Notes: generated from the sequence alone by a model not told the origin. 64,000 nt of DNA from Octadecabacter arcticus 238 (GCF_000155735.2 NC_020908.1:2609001-2673000), one strand, 5' to 3'. Shown: positions 34,133 through 43,837, counted from the first letter of the stretch. A program made the numbers and translations.

Positions 34133-34413
34133 TCCCCGCCCCAACCGCTTCGCTCTCCATCGCCGTCCAGCGCCTCAGAAAACCGCAAGACCCGCGACAA
34201 CAAAAAGGCCAGCGCCACAAGCAGGACCCATAGGCCGAACACATAGATGATGCCGCTGCTGGTCAGGCTTTGATCGGGGGTTTCGCGCGGCCACATCAGC
34301 GGCAACATCATCAAAACGGCCGCAAAAATAGGCAACCAACGGGCCGCATCTCGAAACCGGCGTTGGCGGTAACTGCTCCGATCAAGAAATTCCGTTCGGA
34401 TCGGTGTTTTCAT
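34129..34413 (-). CDS. small two-helix membrane protein in kinase operon
   Basis: 94 aa with two transmembrane stretches, about residues 25-42 (WLPIFAAVLMMLPLMW) and 52-72 (GIIYVFGLWVLLVALAFLLS), and a charged C-terminus. A GAGG site precedes the ATG. Its stop overlaps the kinase start by 4 bases. It starts 19 bases after the response-regulator stop, so the three genes form one operon. Small two-helix proteins often accompany SSS-type kinases and transporters (DUF4212-like). I cannot confirm the family. It probably forms a complex with the symporter domain. Confidence 0.72.
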   Translation of the reverse strand: MKTPIRTEFLDRSSYRQRRFRDAARWLPIFAAVLMMLPLMWPRETPDQSLTSSGIIYVFGLWVLLVALAFLLSRVLRFSEALDGDGERSGWGGE

Positions 34414-34431
34414 GACTGCATTACCTCAGCA

Positions 34432-34800
34432 TCACGGCGTTGCCAGCGCGCGCACGCTTTCTAACACTTCGGCGTTGGAAAATGGTTTGGTCATGAACCG
34501 CGTGGCTCCCAAACTGGCCGCCATTTCGCGATCCTTGGCTTGGCCGCGCGCCGTCAGCATCATCACTGGCACATCTTTGGTCTCAGCCTGCGCACGCAAA
34601 TCGCGCAGAATGTCGTAGCCGGATCTTCCGGGCAGCATGACATCAAGAATAATCAGGTCCGGCACACCCTGCATGACCTTTGCCATCGCCGTTTCCCCGT
34701 TTGAATGCGTATGCACAGTCCAGCCATCCTTGGTCAGGATATAGCTGATCGCCTCTATGATATTGGGTTCGTCTTCGATCAAAAGGACGCGGTGGCCCAT
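34432..34800 (-). CDS. single-domain response regulator
   Basis: 122 aa, a receiver domain only. The phosphoacceptor is Asp53 (LIILDVMLPG), the acidic pair is Glu9-Asp10 (LLIEDE), the Thr is in MLTARG and the Lys in MTKPF. There is no output domain. GGAGGG lies upstream of the ATG. It is the first gene of the operon with the membrane protein and the SSS-type kinase, so it is the obvious phosphorylation target. Lacking DNA-binding parts, it must act by protein contact, for example on the neighbouring ScfR-type regulator or the FliM-like protein. That is an inference. Confidence 0.9.
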   Translation of the reverse strand: MGHRVLLIEDEPNIIEAISYILTKDGWTVHTHSNGETAMAKVMQGVPDLIILDVMLPGRSGYDILRDLRAQAETKDVPVMMLTARGQAKDREMAASLGATRFMTKPFSNAEVLESVRALATP

Positions 34801-34900
34801 GTTTCACACCCTCCCAAATGTGCCTGCCACCAGCTACGCCAGCGATAGATGATGACTATTGCGACAACGGCGGGCGGAGTCAAAGGCCGAAATTCCTGCG

Positions 34901-36184
34901 TTACAGCAAACTCGGGTGGCGACGGCTGGCGCAATTTACGACATCGCAAACCCGACACCCCGGTCCGACGACGTCCGCAACTTGGTCCGTGCGCGCGGCG
35001 CGCACCAGCATTGTCGCGTTAATTCGCGGTTCTTCGTCAAAAGCGACCCCCCCCACGGGGCCCGCGATTGCGAAACATTCAAACGGCGTGCGCGCGACCC
35101 CAGGAAGCCGCACAACGCGCCGGATCGCGCGGCCCGGTTGGGTCAACGCCTGATACAGCGGCCACAGCGGGCACGCGGCGCCAGATCGCGGCAGTCGGAA
35201 ATCAAGCACAGGTTTCTGAAACGTCACGACCCCAGCGCCGTCGCACACCGCCAACCCCATCAGCGGGTGATCTGCATCGGTTCCGCTCGTTGCGGGCGGC
35301 AAATGTGCCAAGCGCCGCAACACCATGTCCAACGGCACGCCGAACCGCGCCGCAAGCCTTGCGGGATCATAAGCCACAGCGCGGACCGCTTGACCGAACG
35401 CATCAAGGGGCAAACGGTCAGCGTCGCCTGCTGCGCGCTTTGCCCAGTCTTGCAGAATAGTGCGGGTAATCGTCTCTTTGACATTGCCGAACTGTATCTC
35501 CTCACCCGCTTCAATGGCTGCAAAATAAAAACCCGATTGCGCAAGCACGGCCTCCGCCTGTTCCATCGCAGAGTCCGTATGCGCACCACCTGCTTCCATC
35601 TCCATATCCAAAAAACCTAGCAAAGCTTGGCTGCTTTGCGCCAAACGTGCGGAATCTGTGTCGATGTTGGTGTGAAACCGCGACCGCCAATCGGGGTCCA
35701 GATCCGGCGTCTCTACCAGAATGCTAGCGGTCGAGCGGATCGCGGTGGCCGTTGAAATGACCTCGTGCAGTGAATTTGCGATCTGGCTGTCATGAGCCAG
35801 ACGGTTGCTCAGCGCCCCTGCGCGGTCTTCTAACTGGGTGATCCTGCGCCGCTGCGCTGCAATCAACGCGGCCCAACCGGGGAATCGCGCCACAAGATCT
35901 TCGGCCCGCAGGTCTTCAACGCTAGCATGCGGAAATGCGGCGGCTGCTTCTTTCAGGGGGCCCAAAATAGTGTCGCCCACTTCATCACCAAGCAACGCGG
36001 CGTCCATATCCAGCACCCGCGCCAGATCGTGCAACAGCTTGCCGCCGATTCTGCGGCGGTTGTGTTCAATCAGGTTAAGATAGGATCCCGAAATACCAAG
36101 TGCTTTGGCGACATTCGTTTGCCGCAACCCCAGATCAATCCGCCGATTACGCGCCCGTGTTCCCGTCAAAACCTGATCCGACAT
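34901..36184 (-). CDS. short-chain fatty acyl-CoA regulator family protein (ScfR-like, XRE + DUF2083)
   Basis: 427 aa. The N-terminal XRE-type HTH lies at about residues 10-63 (RNRRIDLGLRQTNVAKALGI, SGSYLNLIEHNRRRIG). A central helical region and a C-terminal DUF2083 domain follow, ending with a Cys-containing tail (GCRVCDVVNCASRR). Relatives such as RamB and PrpC-type regulators sense acyl-CoA status and control acetate or propionate genes. It is divergent from the ABC importer operon with about 210 bases between, and acs follows that operon. It is therefore the likely regulator of importer and acs. Confidence 0.88.
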   Translation of the reverse strand: MSDQVLTGTRARNRRIDLGLRQTNVAKALGISGSYLNLIEHNRRRIGGKLLHDLARVLDMDAALLGDEVGDTILGPLKEAAAAFPHASVEDLRAEDLVARFPGWAALIAAQRRRITQLEDRAGALSNRLAHDSQIANSLHEVISTATAIRSTASILVETPDLDPDWRSRFHTNIDTDSARLAQSSQALLGFLDMEMEAGGAHTDSAMEQAEAVLAQSGFYFAAIEAGEEIQFGNVKETITRTILQDWAKRAAGDADRLPLDAFGQAVRAVAYDPARLAARFGVPLDMVLRRLAHLPPATSGTDADHPLMGLAVCDGAGVVTFQKPVLDFRLPRSGAACPLWPLYQALTQPGRAIRRVVRLPGVARTPFECFAIAGPVGGVAFDEEPRINATMLVRAARTDQVADVVGPGCRVCDVVNCASRRHPSLL

Positions 36185-36232
36185 CCCAATTCCCTTAACA
36201 ATACCGCCATTTTCTGCGCCGCTTAGATAATA

Positions 36233-36278
36233 TCTTTACAAAATTCCGCATCGACATGTAGAAGTCTTTACAGAAATT
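36233..36278. promoter_or_regulatory. repeated TCTTTACA motif between ScfR-like gene and ABC operon
   Basis: TCTTTACAAAATT (36233-36245) and TCTTTACAGAAATT (36265-36278) are direct repeats 32 bases apart, about three helical turns, in the AT-rich divergent promoter region. The reverse reading (TTTTGTAAAGA) is reminiscent of the TTTGCAAA-type boxes of RamB-class regulators. They are a plausible operator for the divergent regulator. Confidence 0.4.
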
Positions 36279-36398
36279 ATATTATTCCACAAATCCTTAT
36301 TGAGTAATTTTCAGAATGCCCCTTCTATTGTAATTGCTACTGAAAGCATGTGTGGTTGGACGGGAGGTTCAGCTGCATCACTCTAGGGAGGATACTAT

Positions 36399-37769
36399 AT
36401 GTCCAAATCAAACTTCACACGTCGTGGCGTCATGAAGACCGGCGCCGCTGCCGGTGCTGCACTGACACTACCCACATATCTGCGCGCTGATGCCCACGCT
36501 GGTTTCACCAACGCACCTGGCGATAGCGAGGTCGTTTTTGGCTTCAACGTGCCACAGACTGGCCCATATGCGGATGAGGGTGCGGACGAACTTCGCGCCT
36601 ACGAACTCGCAGTTGAGCACCTGAACGGTGGCGGCGACGGCGGCATGTTGCAGACATTCACGTCCAACGCACTTGACGGAACCGGCATATTGGGCCGCGA
36701 AGTTAAGTTCGTAACGGGTGACACACAGACCAAATCAGACGCGGCACGTGCATCTGCACGGTCCATGATCGAAAAAGACGGCGCAATCATGATCACTGGC
36801 GGTTCTTCGTCTGGTGTGGCGGTTGCTGTTCAAGCGCTGTGCCAAGAAGCTGGCGTCATATTCATGGCGGGACTGACCCACTCGAACGATACAACCGGTA
36901 AGGACCGCAAGGCCAACGGTTTCCGTCACTTCTTTAACTCCTACATGACAGGTGCTGCTTTGGCTCCGGTTCTGGCGGCGCAGTACGGCACCGACCGTAA
37001 GGCCTACCACCTGACCGCAGACTACAACTGGGGCTACACCACCGAGGAAGCCATCCGCGCCTCCACGGAAGCCATGGGTTGGGAAACAATCAACTCCGTC
37101 AAAACACCACTAACACAGACGGACTTCTCATCCTATATCGCACCGGTTCTGAACTCCGGCGCCGACGTTCTGGTTCTGAACCACTACGGCGGAAACATGA
37201 TCAACTCGCTGACCAACGCGGTTCAGTTCGGTCTGCGCGATGCGCAAGCCAACGGCGTGAACTTCGAAATCGTTGTTCCGCTGTATTCAGAGCTGATGGC
37301 ACGTGGTGCGGGCGCAAACATCGCCGGTATCCTTGGGTCACAGAACTGGGACTGGAAACTCGAAGATCAGCTTGGTGATAAGTACTCCGGCACAAACGCA
37401 TTTGTGCGTTCATTCGGCACCAAGTTCGGCTTCCCACCATCACAGGCAGCGCACACATGCTACGTGCAGACACTGCTTTATGCAGATGCTGTGCAGCGTG
37501 CTGGCTCGTTTGCGCCTTGTGCAGTTGTCGAAGCCCTCGAAGGCTTTGAATTCAGCGGCATGGGCAATGGCGAAACACTGTACCGTGCAGACGATCACCA
37601 GTGCTTCAAAGACGTTCTTGTCGTGCGCGGCAAGGAAAACCCCGAGAACGAATTCGATCTCGTGGAAATCGTCGAAGTCACACCGGTTGAGCAGGTCACA
37701 TATGCCCCGAACCACCCACAGATGGGCGGCGACGATGCCTCCCTCGGTACGTGTAACAACGGCGCGTAA
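36399..37769 (+). CDS. ABC transporter substrate-binding protein (branched-chain amino acid/amide/carboxylate type)
   Basis: 456 aa. A Tat-type signal (SNFTRRGVMKTGAAAGAALT) ends near residue 31. The mature protein has the type I periplasmic binding fold of LivK/UrtA/AmiC relatives (VVFGFNVPQTGPYADEGADE, GSSSGVAVAVQALCQEAGVI). A GGAGG site lies before the ATG. It is the first gene of a five-gene importer. The ligand is not evident from the sequence. Association with acs and an acyl-CoA regulator points to a small carboxylate or amide and not necessarily branched-chain amino acids. A stem-loop after the gene may stabilise its mRNA. Confidence 0.88.
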   Translation: MSKSNFTRRGVMKTGAAAGAALTLPTYLRADAHAGFTNAPGDSEVVFGFNVPQTGPYADEGADELRAYELAVEHLNGGGDGGMLQTFTSNALDGTGILGREVKFVTGDTQTKSDAARASARSMIEKDGAIMITGGSSSGVAVAVQALCQEAGVIFMAGLTHSNDTTGKDRKANGFRHFFNSYMTGAALAPVLAAQYGTDRKAYHLTADYNWGYTTEEAIRASTEAMGWETINSVKTPLTQTDFSSYIAPVLNSGADVLVLNHYGGNMINSLTNAVQFGLRDAQANGVNFEIVVPLYSELMARGAGANIAGILGSQNWDWKLEDQLGDKYSGTNAFVRSFGTKFGFPPSQAAHTCYVQTLLYADAVQRAGSFAPCAVVEALEGFEFSGMGNGETLYRADDHQCFKDVLVVRGKENPENEFDLVEIVEVTPVEQVTYAPNHPQMGGDDASLGTCNNGA

Positions 37770-37789
37770 GCGATCCTTGTAGGCTATCA

Positions 37790-37813
37790 GGCGCGCGATT
37801 TATTTCGCGCGCC
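37790..37813 (+). terminator. stem-loop between binding protein and permease genes
   Basis: GGCGCGCGA (37790-37798) pairs perfectly with TCGCGCGCC (37805-37813) around a 6-base loop. It has no T-tract, so it is more likely an attenuating or mRNA-stabilising hairpin that favours expression of the binding protein over the downstream membrane genes. Confidence 0.5.
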
Positions 37814-37902
37814 CACCCCAAACGCCCCCCCACTGCCACCCAGACGATCCCCGCCCCAACAATACACCCTAAATATTCTCCTGAACCGAGGGCCACACCG
37901 CT

Positions 37903-38934
37903 ATGGACCAGTTAATTGTTCAAATTCTCAATGGTCTCGACAAGGGCTCCGCATATGCGTTGATCGCCCTTGGTCTGACCATCATTTTCGGCACACTAGG
38001 TGTTGTGAACTTCGCGCATGGTGCGCTGTTCATGCTCGGCGCGTTCTGCGCTGTCATCACATCCAAGATATTGTCGGCTTCGCATAAAATCGTGGATGAA
38101 ACCCGACTGGATTTCCTCGGCAATCCCCTCGAAGTCGACACGTTTTATGTGCAGGACTGGTTCGGCATGGCGACAGGTCAAACCATTATGGAATGGTCCG
38201 TCCCAATCGCTATTCTGTTTGCAGTGCCGATGATGATCTTGCTCGGTTTCGCAATGGAACGCGGGTTGATCAAACACTTCTACAAACGCCCCCACGCTGA
38301 CCAAATCCTTGTGACGTTCGGCCTTGCGCTGGTTTTGCAGGAAATTATCAAGTATTTCTTTGGCGCAAACCCGATTCCGACGCCGATGCCACCCGCTTTT
38401 ACCGGCAGCTTGGATTTCAGCGCCTTCCTCGGCTATGAAGCGCAGACGATCATGTATCCGTACTGGCGTCTGGTGTATTTCTTCTTCTCTACGGTCATTA
38501 TCGCGGCTGTCTTTGCCTTCCTGCAATTCACCACTTTCGGGATGGTGGTGCGCGCTGGCATGGCCGACCGCGAAACCGTTGGCTTGCTCGGCATCGACAT
38601 CGACAAACGCTTTACGTTCATGTTCGGACTGGCCGCCGCCGTCACAGGTATCGCGGGTGTGATGTACGCGCCGATTGTATCACCGAACTACTCAATGGGC
38701 CTCGACTTCTTGGTGCTAAGCTTTGTTGTGGTCGTCGTCGGTGGCATGGGCTCACTACCCGGTGCCGTCGCGGCCGGGTTCTTGCTTGGCATCCTCGAAA
38801 GCTTTGCGTCAATGCCCGCGGTGATCGACGTGCTGCCCGGCATCAACCAAATCATTATCTACCTTGTCGCAATCGTCATCTTGTTGACCCGTCCTCGTGG
38901 CCTGATGGGTCGCAAGGGCGTGATGGAGGAATAA
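37903..38934 (+). CDS. branched-chain-type ABC transporter permease (LivH-like)
   Basis: 343 aa, mostly hydrophobic, 8-9 membrane helices. The N-terminal LNGLDKGSAYALIALGLTII followed by FGTLGVVNFAHGALFMLG is the LivH/UrtB signature, and the cytoplasmic coupling motif lies in GMADRETVGLLGIDIDKRF. It forms the inner-membrane channel with the LivM-like protein encoded 4 bases downstream. It is somewhat longer than typical LivH (about 300 aa) because of an extra loop after residue 50 (KILSASHKIVDETRLDFLGN). Confidence 0.9.
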   Translation: MDQLIVQILNGLDKGSAYALIALGLTIIFGTLGVVNFAHGALFMLGAFCAVITSKILSASHKIVDETRLDFLGNPLEVDTFYVQDWFGMATGQTIMEWSVPIAILFAVPMMILLGFAMERGLIKHFYKRPHADQILVTFGLALVLQEIIKYFFGANPIPTPMPPAFTGSLDFSAFLGYEAQTIMYPYWRLVYFFFSTVIIAAVFAFLQFTTFGMVVRAGMADRETVGLLGIDIDKRFTFMFGLAAAVTGIAGVMYAPIVSPNYSMGLDFLVLSFVVVVVGGMGSLPGAVAAGFLLGILESFASMPAVIDVLPGINQIIIYLVAIVILLTRPRGLMGRKGVMEE

Positions 38935-38937
38935 GCC

Positions 38938-40131
38938 ATGTTCGGACTTACCAAAAAAGACAGCACATTGATGCTGATCGTGTTCGGGCTGGTCATGTTG
39001 GCACCGTTCCTCCTCAACCCCTTCCCAGAAGGGTCTGCCATGGCGCAGTTCAACGCAGGCTATCCTGACTTGATGCAGCGCTTCGTGATATTCGGGATCT
39101 TTGCAGTCGGGTTCAACCTGCTGTTTGGCCTGACCGGATACCTCAGTTTTGGTCATGCTGCGTTTCTGGGCATCGGATCCTATGCTGCGATCTGGTCGAT
39201 GAAGCTGGTGACGCTAAACGTTATCCCCGGCATTCTTGTGGCGATTGTGGTCGCGGGTGCCTTTGCGCTGGTGGTGGGATTTGTGTCGCTGCGCCGATCT
39301 GGAATCTACTTTTCGATCCTGACGCTGGCCTTCGCGCAGATGATGTTTGCAATGGCCTATTCGGTTCTGACCCCGATTACTGGTGGCGAAACCGGCCTGC
39401 AGATCAAGAACACCGACACGCCGCTGTTTGGCGGACCGGAAACAGGTATTGGACGCGCCAACCTGTTTGGTGCCGAAATGGGCAATTCTTACGAACTGAC
39501 CCTCGGAAACCACTTGTTCACTTTCAACCTTGGATACTACATCGCTGGCTTCTTCCTGCTGCTGGCATTCTACCTGTCGATCCGCATCTTCCGCTCCCCG
39601 TTCGGCATCATGCTGCGGGCAGTAAAATCCAACCAACAGCGGATGAACTACACAGGCCTCACGCCCAAACGTTACACCCTGTCGGCCTTCGTGATTTCGG
39701 GCATGTACGCCGGACTTGCCGGTGGACTGATGGTGGCGATGGATACCCAAGTCGGACCGGAGCGCATGTTCTGGACCGCCTCGGGCGAGGTTGTGATCAT
39801 GACAATCCTTGGCGGCGCAGGCACCTTGTTAGGGCCAGTGCTCGGCGCGGGTATGATTAAATATATGGAAAACATCATCTCCAAGATCAACAAAGACATC
39901 TTGCACGAATGGTTCGCCTTTTTGCCCGATGGCCTTGAAGATGTGATCGTGTCAATGGTCTATCCGTTCATCGGCAAAGGCTGGCACCTGACCATGGGCA
40001 TCTTGTTCATGTTGGTTGTGATCTTCCTGCCCGGTGGTCTGGTTGAAGGCGGTCAACGCATCGCCAAACTGTTCCGCCGCAATAAAACCGCTGACACGCA
40101 GGACGCCACGTCCCGCACGCCCGCAGAATAA
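38938..40131 (+). CDS. branched-chain-type ABC transporter permease (LivM-like)
   Basis: 397 aa with about 10 membrane helices. LivM signature blocks include [39 protein letters not shown] and YKL-like coupling around [16 protein letters not shown]. An AGGA site overlaps the preceding stop region. It pairs with the LivH-like permease. The C-terminal tail is polar ([17 protein letters not shown]). The following ATPase gene starts 12 bases downstream, so this is one operon. As in the LivH-like subunit, an extra loop ([20 protein letters not shown]) distinguishes it from amino-acid LivM. Confidence 0.9.
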   Translation: MFGLTKKDSTLMLIVFGLVMLAPFLLNPFPEGSAMAQFNAGYPDLMQRFVIFGIFAVGFNLLFGLTGYLSFGHAAFLGIGSYAAIWSMKLVTLNVIPGILVAIVVAGAFALVVGFVSLRRSGIYFSILTLAFAQMMFAMAYSVLTPITGGETGLQIKNTDTPLFGGPETGIGRANLFGAEMGNSYELTLGNHLFTFNLGYYIAGFFLLLAFYLSIRIFRSPFGIMLRAVKSNQQRMNYTGLTPKRYTLSAFVISGMYAGLAGGLMVAMDTQVGPERMFWTASGEVVIMTILGGAGTLLGPVLGAGMIKYMENIISKINKDILHEWFAFLPDGLEDVIVSMVYPFIGKGWHLTMGILFMLVVIFLPGGLVEGGQRIAKLFRRNKTADTQDATSRTPAE

Positions 40132-40143
40132 GGAGCCGAAACA

Positions 40144-40914
40144 ATGGCACTACTTTCAGTCAAAGGCGTCAACAAACGGTTCGGCGGCCTACAAGCGCTT
40201 GGCGATGTGAACCTCGATGTTAAGGAAAACACCTGTCACGCAATCATCGGTCCAAACGGCGCGGGCAAGTCTACCCTGCTCAACGTGCTGGTCGGCAAAC
40301 TGATCCCTGACAGCGGGTCGGTCGTGTTTGACGGCCAATCCGTGCTGGGGCGCAAGCCGCACCAGATCAACCAGATGGGTATTTCGCGGGTGTTTCAAAC
40401 GCCTGAAATATTTGCCGATCTGAACGTGATGGAAAACATGCTGATCCCGTGTTTTGCCAAACGCGACGGGGCCTTCCGGATGCACGCCTTTGAGTCCGTG
40501 CGCCACGAAAAATCCATGATCGAAAAAGCCGAAGCCATGCTGGATGAGGTGAACATGCTCGACAAACGCGAAATGCTGGCGTCATCGATGTCACGCGGCG
40601 ACAAACGTCGCCTCGAAATGGCGATGTGTTTGGTGCAAGAACCACGTCTTTTGCTGCTGGATGAACCAACGGCTGGCATGGCCCGTGCAGACACCGAAAA
40701 CACCATCGAGTTGCTCAAGATGATCCGCAAAGAACGCGGTATCACCATGGCCATTATCGAACACGACATGAACGTGGTCTTTTCACTGGCAGATCGCATT
40801 ACCGTGCTGGCCCAAGGCACGCCGCTGGTCGAAGACACGCCCGACAATATAAAAGGCCATCCAAAAGTGCGCGAAGCCTACCTTGGCGAAGCGCAGGTCG
40901 AAGGAGTCGACTGA
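40144..40914 (+). CDS. ABC transporter ATP-binding protein (LivG-like)
   Basis: 256 aa. Walker A is GPNGAGKST and Walker B is LLLLDEPTAGM. The signature motif is degenerate: SSMSRGDKRRLEMA replaces the usual LSGGQQ-type sequence (LSYGxQR in LivG). The H-loop is IIEHDMNVVF. It energises the importer together with the LivF-like ATPase 36 bases downstream. AGGAG lies just before the ATG. The odd signature (SRGDKRR) is shared by some UrtD-like importers, so it is probably functional. Confidence 0.9.
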   Translation: MALLSVKGVNKRFGGLQALGDVNLDVKENTCHAIIGPNGAGKSTLLNVLVGKLIPDSGSVVFDGQSVLGRKPHQINQMGISRVFQTPEIFADLNVMENMLIPCFAKRDGAFRMHAFESVRHEKSMIEKAEAMLDEVNMLDKREMLASSMSRGDKRRLEMAMCLVQEPRLLLLDEPTAGMARADTENTIELLKMIRKERGITMAIIEHDMNVVFSLADRITVLAQGTPLVEDTPDNIKGHPKVREAYLGEAQVEGVD

Positions 40915-40950
40915 TGGCCTTGGACATCCGCGCAGTAAAGGAAATCTAAT

Positions 40951-41724
40951 ATGACACACGTTGAACACCTCGAAGCTGACGGCCCCTACTCCAAAAATCG
41001 CAACATGGCCGCCACGGCGCCCAAGTACCTGTCGATCTGGAACATGGAAGCCTATTACGGCGAAAGCTACATCGTCCAAGGCATCAGCTTTGATATTCAT
41101 GAGGGCGAAATCCTCGCACTTTTGGGTCGCAACGGCGCGGGCAAAACCTCCACCCTGCGCGCCATTGCCCGTATGGATGATCCGCAGTTGAACAGTGGTG
41201 AAATCTGGCTTGACCATAAACCATTGCACGAAATGAAATCGTGGCAGGCTTCACAGGCGGGCATTCAGCTTGTACCAGAAGATCGCAGCATCATTCCTGG
41301 CCTGACCGTCGAAGAAAACTTGAAACTTGCCCAAATTGCCCCCCCCATTGGCTGGTCACTGGACCGCGTGTACGATTTGTTCCCGCGCCTGAAGGAACGG
41401 CGCAAACAAGACGGCATCACCCTGTCAGGCGGTGAACAACAGATGTTGTCGATCGCGCGTGCGCTGTGTCGTGACATCAAGGTGTTGTTGCTGGATGAAC
41501 CCTATGAAGGCCTCGCGCCGGTGATCGTACAGGAAATTGCCAAAACGCTGGAACTGATCCGCGATCAGGGCATCACAACCGTTATCGTGGAACAAAACGC
41601 AGTCGCCGCGTTGAAACTGGCCGACCGCGCCGTGATCCTCGACATCGGTAAGGTGGTCTTTGACGGCTCTGCGAAAGAAGTGTTGGAAGACGAAGACCTG
41701 CGCTCCAAATACCTCGCGATCTGA
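40951..41724 (+). CDS. ABC transporter ATP-binding protein (LivF-like)
   Basis: 257 aa. It has Walker [10 protein letters not shown], signature LSGGEQQ, Walker [13 protein letters not shown] and H-loop VEQNA. It carries a short N-terminal extension (about 24 residues before [14 protein letters not shown]) not found in typical LivF. AGGA lies before the ATG. It is the last gene of the importer operon, followed by a perfect hairpin and the phased repeats leading into acs. Confidence 0.9.
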   Translation: MTHVEHLEADGPYSKNRNMAATAPKYLSIWNMEAYYGESYIVQGISFDIHEGEILALLGRNGAGKTSTLRAIARMDDPQLNSGEIWLDHKPLHEMKSWQASQAGIQLVPEDRSIIPGLTVEENLKLAQIAPPIGWSLDRVYDLFPRLKERRKQDGITLSGGEQQMLSIARALCRDIKVLLLDEPYEGLAPVIVQEIAKTLELIRDQGITTVIVEQNAVAALKLADRAVILDIGKVVFDGSAKEVLEDEDLRSKYLAI

Positions 41725-41728
41725 CTTC

Positions 41729-41757
41729 CGTTGCGGGACCAGACCGGTCCCGCAACG
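41729..41757 (+). terminator. perfect 12-bp hairpin between importer operon and acs
   Basis: CGTTGCGGGACC (41729-41740) pairs with GGTCCCGCAACG (41746-41757) around a 5-base loop, 5 bases after the LivF-like stop. There is no T-tract, so partial termination or mRNA end protection is likely. Confidence 0.6.
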
Positions 41758-41778
41758 ACACCTGTATGCACACCGGGT

Positions 41779-41816
41779 GTGTACAGGTTGTGTACAGCCT
41801 GTGTACGTTGTGTGAC
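41779..41816 (+). promoter_or_regulatory. phased 11-bp direct repeats upstream of acs
   Basis: GTGTACA starts at 41779 and 41790, GTGTACG at 41801, and GTGTGAC at 41810. The first three copies have an 11-base period, one helical turn. They lie 40-77 bases before the acs start. Same-face repeats suggest a cooperative binding site for a regulator of acs, or part of the promoter. Confidence 0.5.
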
Positions 41817-41855
41817 TCGCCTAAATTGGCCCTAATTCAAACAAGGGATGCCCCC

Positions 41856-43811
41856 ATGTCCGCCAAATCCAAGACCTACCCGCCCACGGCCGCCGCCGCC
41901 AAACGCGCCCATGTTGACGCCGCTGGTTATGACAAAATGTATGCCCATTCCATTGCAGATCCCGACGAGTTTTGGGGTGAGCATGGCAAGCGCATCGATT
42001 GGATTAAGCCCTTCACAACAGTGAAAAATACGTCGTTTGCACCGGGCAAAGTCGACATCAAATGGTTTGAAGACGGCACCCTGAACGTGTCCGCCAACTG
42101 CGTGGATCGTCACGTCGAAACCCGCGGCGATCAAGTGGCGATCATCTGGGAACCCGACGATCCGAACACGACGGACTCGCTGCATATTACCTACAGCGAA
42201 CTGCAGGTCCATGTCTGCAAAGTGGCCAATGTTCTCAAGACCTTAGGCGTCACTAAAGGCGACCGCGTCGTCATCTATATGCCGATGATCCCAGAAGCCG
42301 CCTATGCGATGCTGGCCTGCACACGCATCGGCGCTGTGCACTCCATTGTGTTCGCAGGCTTCTCACCCGATGCCCTCGGCGCGCGCATCAATGGTTGTGA
42401 CGCCAAAGTCGTCATCACCGCCGATCACGCACCCCGTGGTGGCAAGGCGACGCCATTGAAATCAAACGCGGAAACGGCGCTACTGCACTGCAAAGACAGC
42501 GTCAAATGCCTTGTTGTGAAACGCACAGGCGCCCAAACCACGTGGACCGACCGCGATTACAGCTACAACGACATGGTGCTGGACGCCGATGACTACCAGC
42601 AACCCGTTGAAATGGCGGCAGAAGACCCGCTGTTCATCCTCTATACATCCGGCTCCACGGGCCAGCCCAAAGGCGTCGTACACACCACTGGCGGCTACCT
42701 CGTTTACGCCGCGATGACCCACGAATACACATTCGATTATCACGAAGGCGATGTGTTCTGGTGCACGGCGGATGTCGGCTGGGTCACGGGCCACAGCTAT
42801 ATCGTCTATGGCCCGCTGGCCAACGGCGCCACGACGATCATGTTTGAGGGCGTGCCGACCTACCCGGACGCTGGTCGCTTCTGGGAGGTTTGCGCCAAGC
42901 ATAAAGTCAATCAATTCTATACCGCCCCCACAGCTATTCGCGCGCTCATGGCGCACGGAAATGACTGGGTCGAAAAGCACGACCTTTCCGATCTCAAATT
43001 GCTCGGCTCGGTTGGTGAACCAATCAATCCCGAAGCGTGGAACTGGTACTATGACGTTGTTGGCAAGTGCAATTGTCCAATCGTTGACACGTTCTGGCAG
43101 ACCGAAACGGGCGGCCACATGCTGACCCCCCTGCCCGGTGCGACAACCCTGAAACCTGGGGCCGCGCAGGTGCCGTTCTTCGGTGTGCAGCCCGTAGTGC
43201 TGGACCCGCAATCGGGCGATGAAGTCCACGGCAATGACGTGAGTGGCGTGCTGTGCATCAAAGACAGCTGGCCCGGTCAGATGCGCACCATCTGGGGCGA
43301 TCATGAGCGGTTTGAAAAGACATATTTTGGTGATTACGCGGGCTATTATTTCTCCGGCGACGGCTGCAAACGCGACGCAGACGGCGATTATTGGGTCACG
43401 GGGCGCGTTGACGACGTGATCAACGTCTCCGGCCACCGCCTGGGCACCGCGGAAGTCGAATCCGCGCTCGTGGCACATGTCGCCGTGGCCGAAGCCGCCG
43501 TGGTCGGCTACCCGCACAGCATCAAAGGCCAAGGCATCTATGCCTACGTGACGTTGATGAACGGCATTGAGCCGACGGACGAGTTGCGCAAAGAGCTTGA
43601 AAAATGGGTCCGCACAGAAATCGGACCCATCGCCAAGCCTGACCTGTTGCAGTGGGCCCCCGGCCTGCCAAAGACCCGTTCTGGTAAAATTATGCGCCGC
43701 ATTTTGCGCAAGATCGCCGAGAATGATTTTGGCGCATTGGGGGATACGTCCACCCTTGCGGATCCGTCCGTCGTGGACGAATTGGTTGAAAACCGAATGA
43801 ATCGGGACTGA
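41856..43811 (+). CDS. acs: acetyl-CoA synthetase
   Basis: 651 aa from the ATG at 41856 with AAGGGATG upstream. It converts acetate, ATP and CoA to acetyl-CoA. Motifs: [11 protein letters not shown] (ATP loop), the [10 protein letters not shown] and [12 protein letters not shown] blocks, the hinge region [20 protein letters not shown], and the C-terminal catalytic Lys in [17 protein letters not shown], the usual site of regulatory acetylation. It follows the ABC importer operon on the same strand and is probably controlled by the ScfR-like regulator and SSS-kinase system nearby. A strong terminator follows. Confidence 0.95.
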   Translation: MSAKSKTYPPTAAAAKRAHVDAAGYDKMYAHSIADPDEFWGEHGKRIDWIKPFTTVKNTSFAPGKVDIKWFEDGTLNVSANCVDRHVETRGDQVAIIWEPDDPNTTDSLHITYSELQVHVCKVANVLKTLGVTKGDRVVIYMPMIPEAAYAMLACTRIGAVHSIVFAGFSPDALGARINGCDAKVVITADHAPRGGKATPLKSNAETALLHCKDSVKCLVVKRTGAQTTWTDRDYSYNDMVLDADDYQQPVEMAAEDPLFILYTSGSTGQPKGVVHTTGGYLVYAAMTHEYTFDYHEGDVFWCTADVGWVTGHSYIVYGPLANGATTIMFEGVPTYPDAGRFWEVCAKHKVNQFYTAPTAIRALMAHGNDWVEKHDLSDLKLLGSVGEPINPEAWNWYYDVVGKCNCPIVDTFWQTETGGHMLTPLPGATTLKPGAAQVPFFGVQPVVLDPQSGDEVHGNDVSGVLCIKDSWPGQMRTIWGDHERFEKTYFGDYAGYYFSGDGCKRDADGDYWVTGRVDDVINVSGHRLGTAEVESALVAHVAVAEAAVVGYPHSIKGQGIYAYVTLMNGIEPTDELRKELEKWVRTEIGPIAKPDLLQWAPGLPKTRSGKIMRRILRKIAENDFGALGDTSTLADPSVVDELVENRMNRD

Positions 43812-43837
43812 TCGGACCTATTCCCCCCCTACCCCCC

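Noticed and set aside
41779..41816. CRISPR-like repeat array
   Set aside because: Repeats are only 6-7 bases with 11-base spacing, have no spacers and lie in a promoter region; no cas genes are present.
42480..43532. 350-aa open frame opposite acs
   Set aside because: It is the antisense shadow of a strongly conserved gene and has no recognisable protein features.
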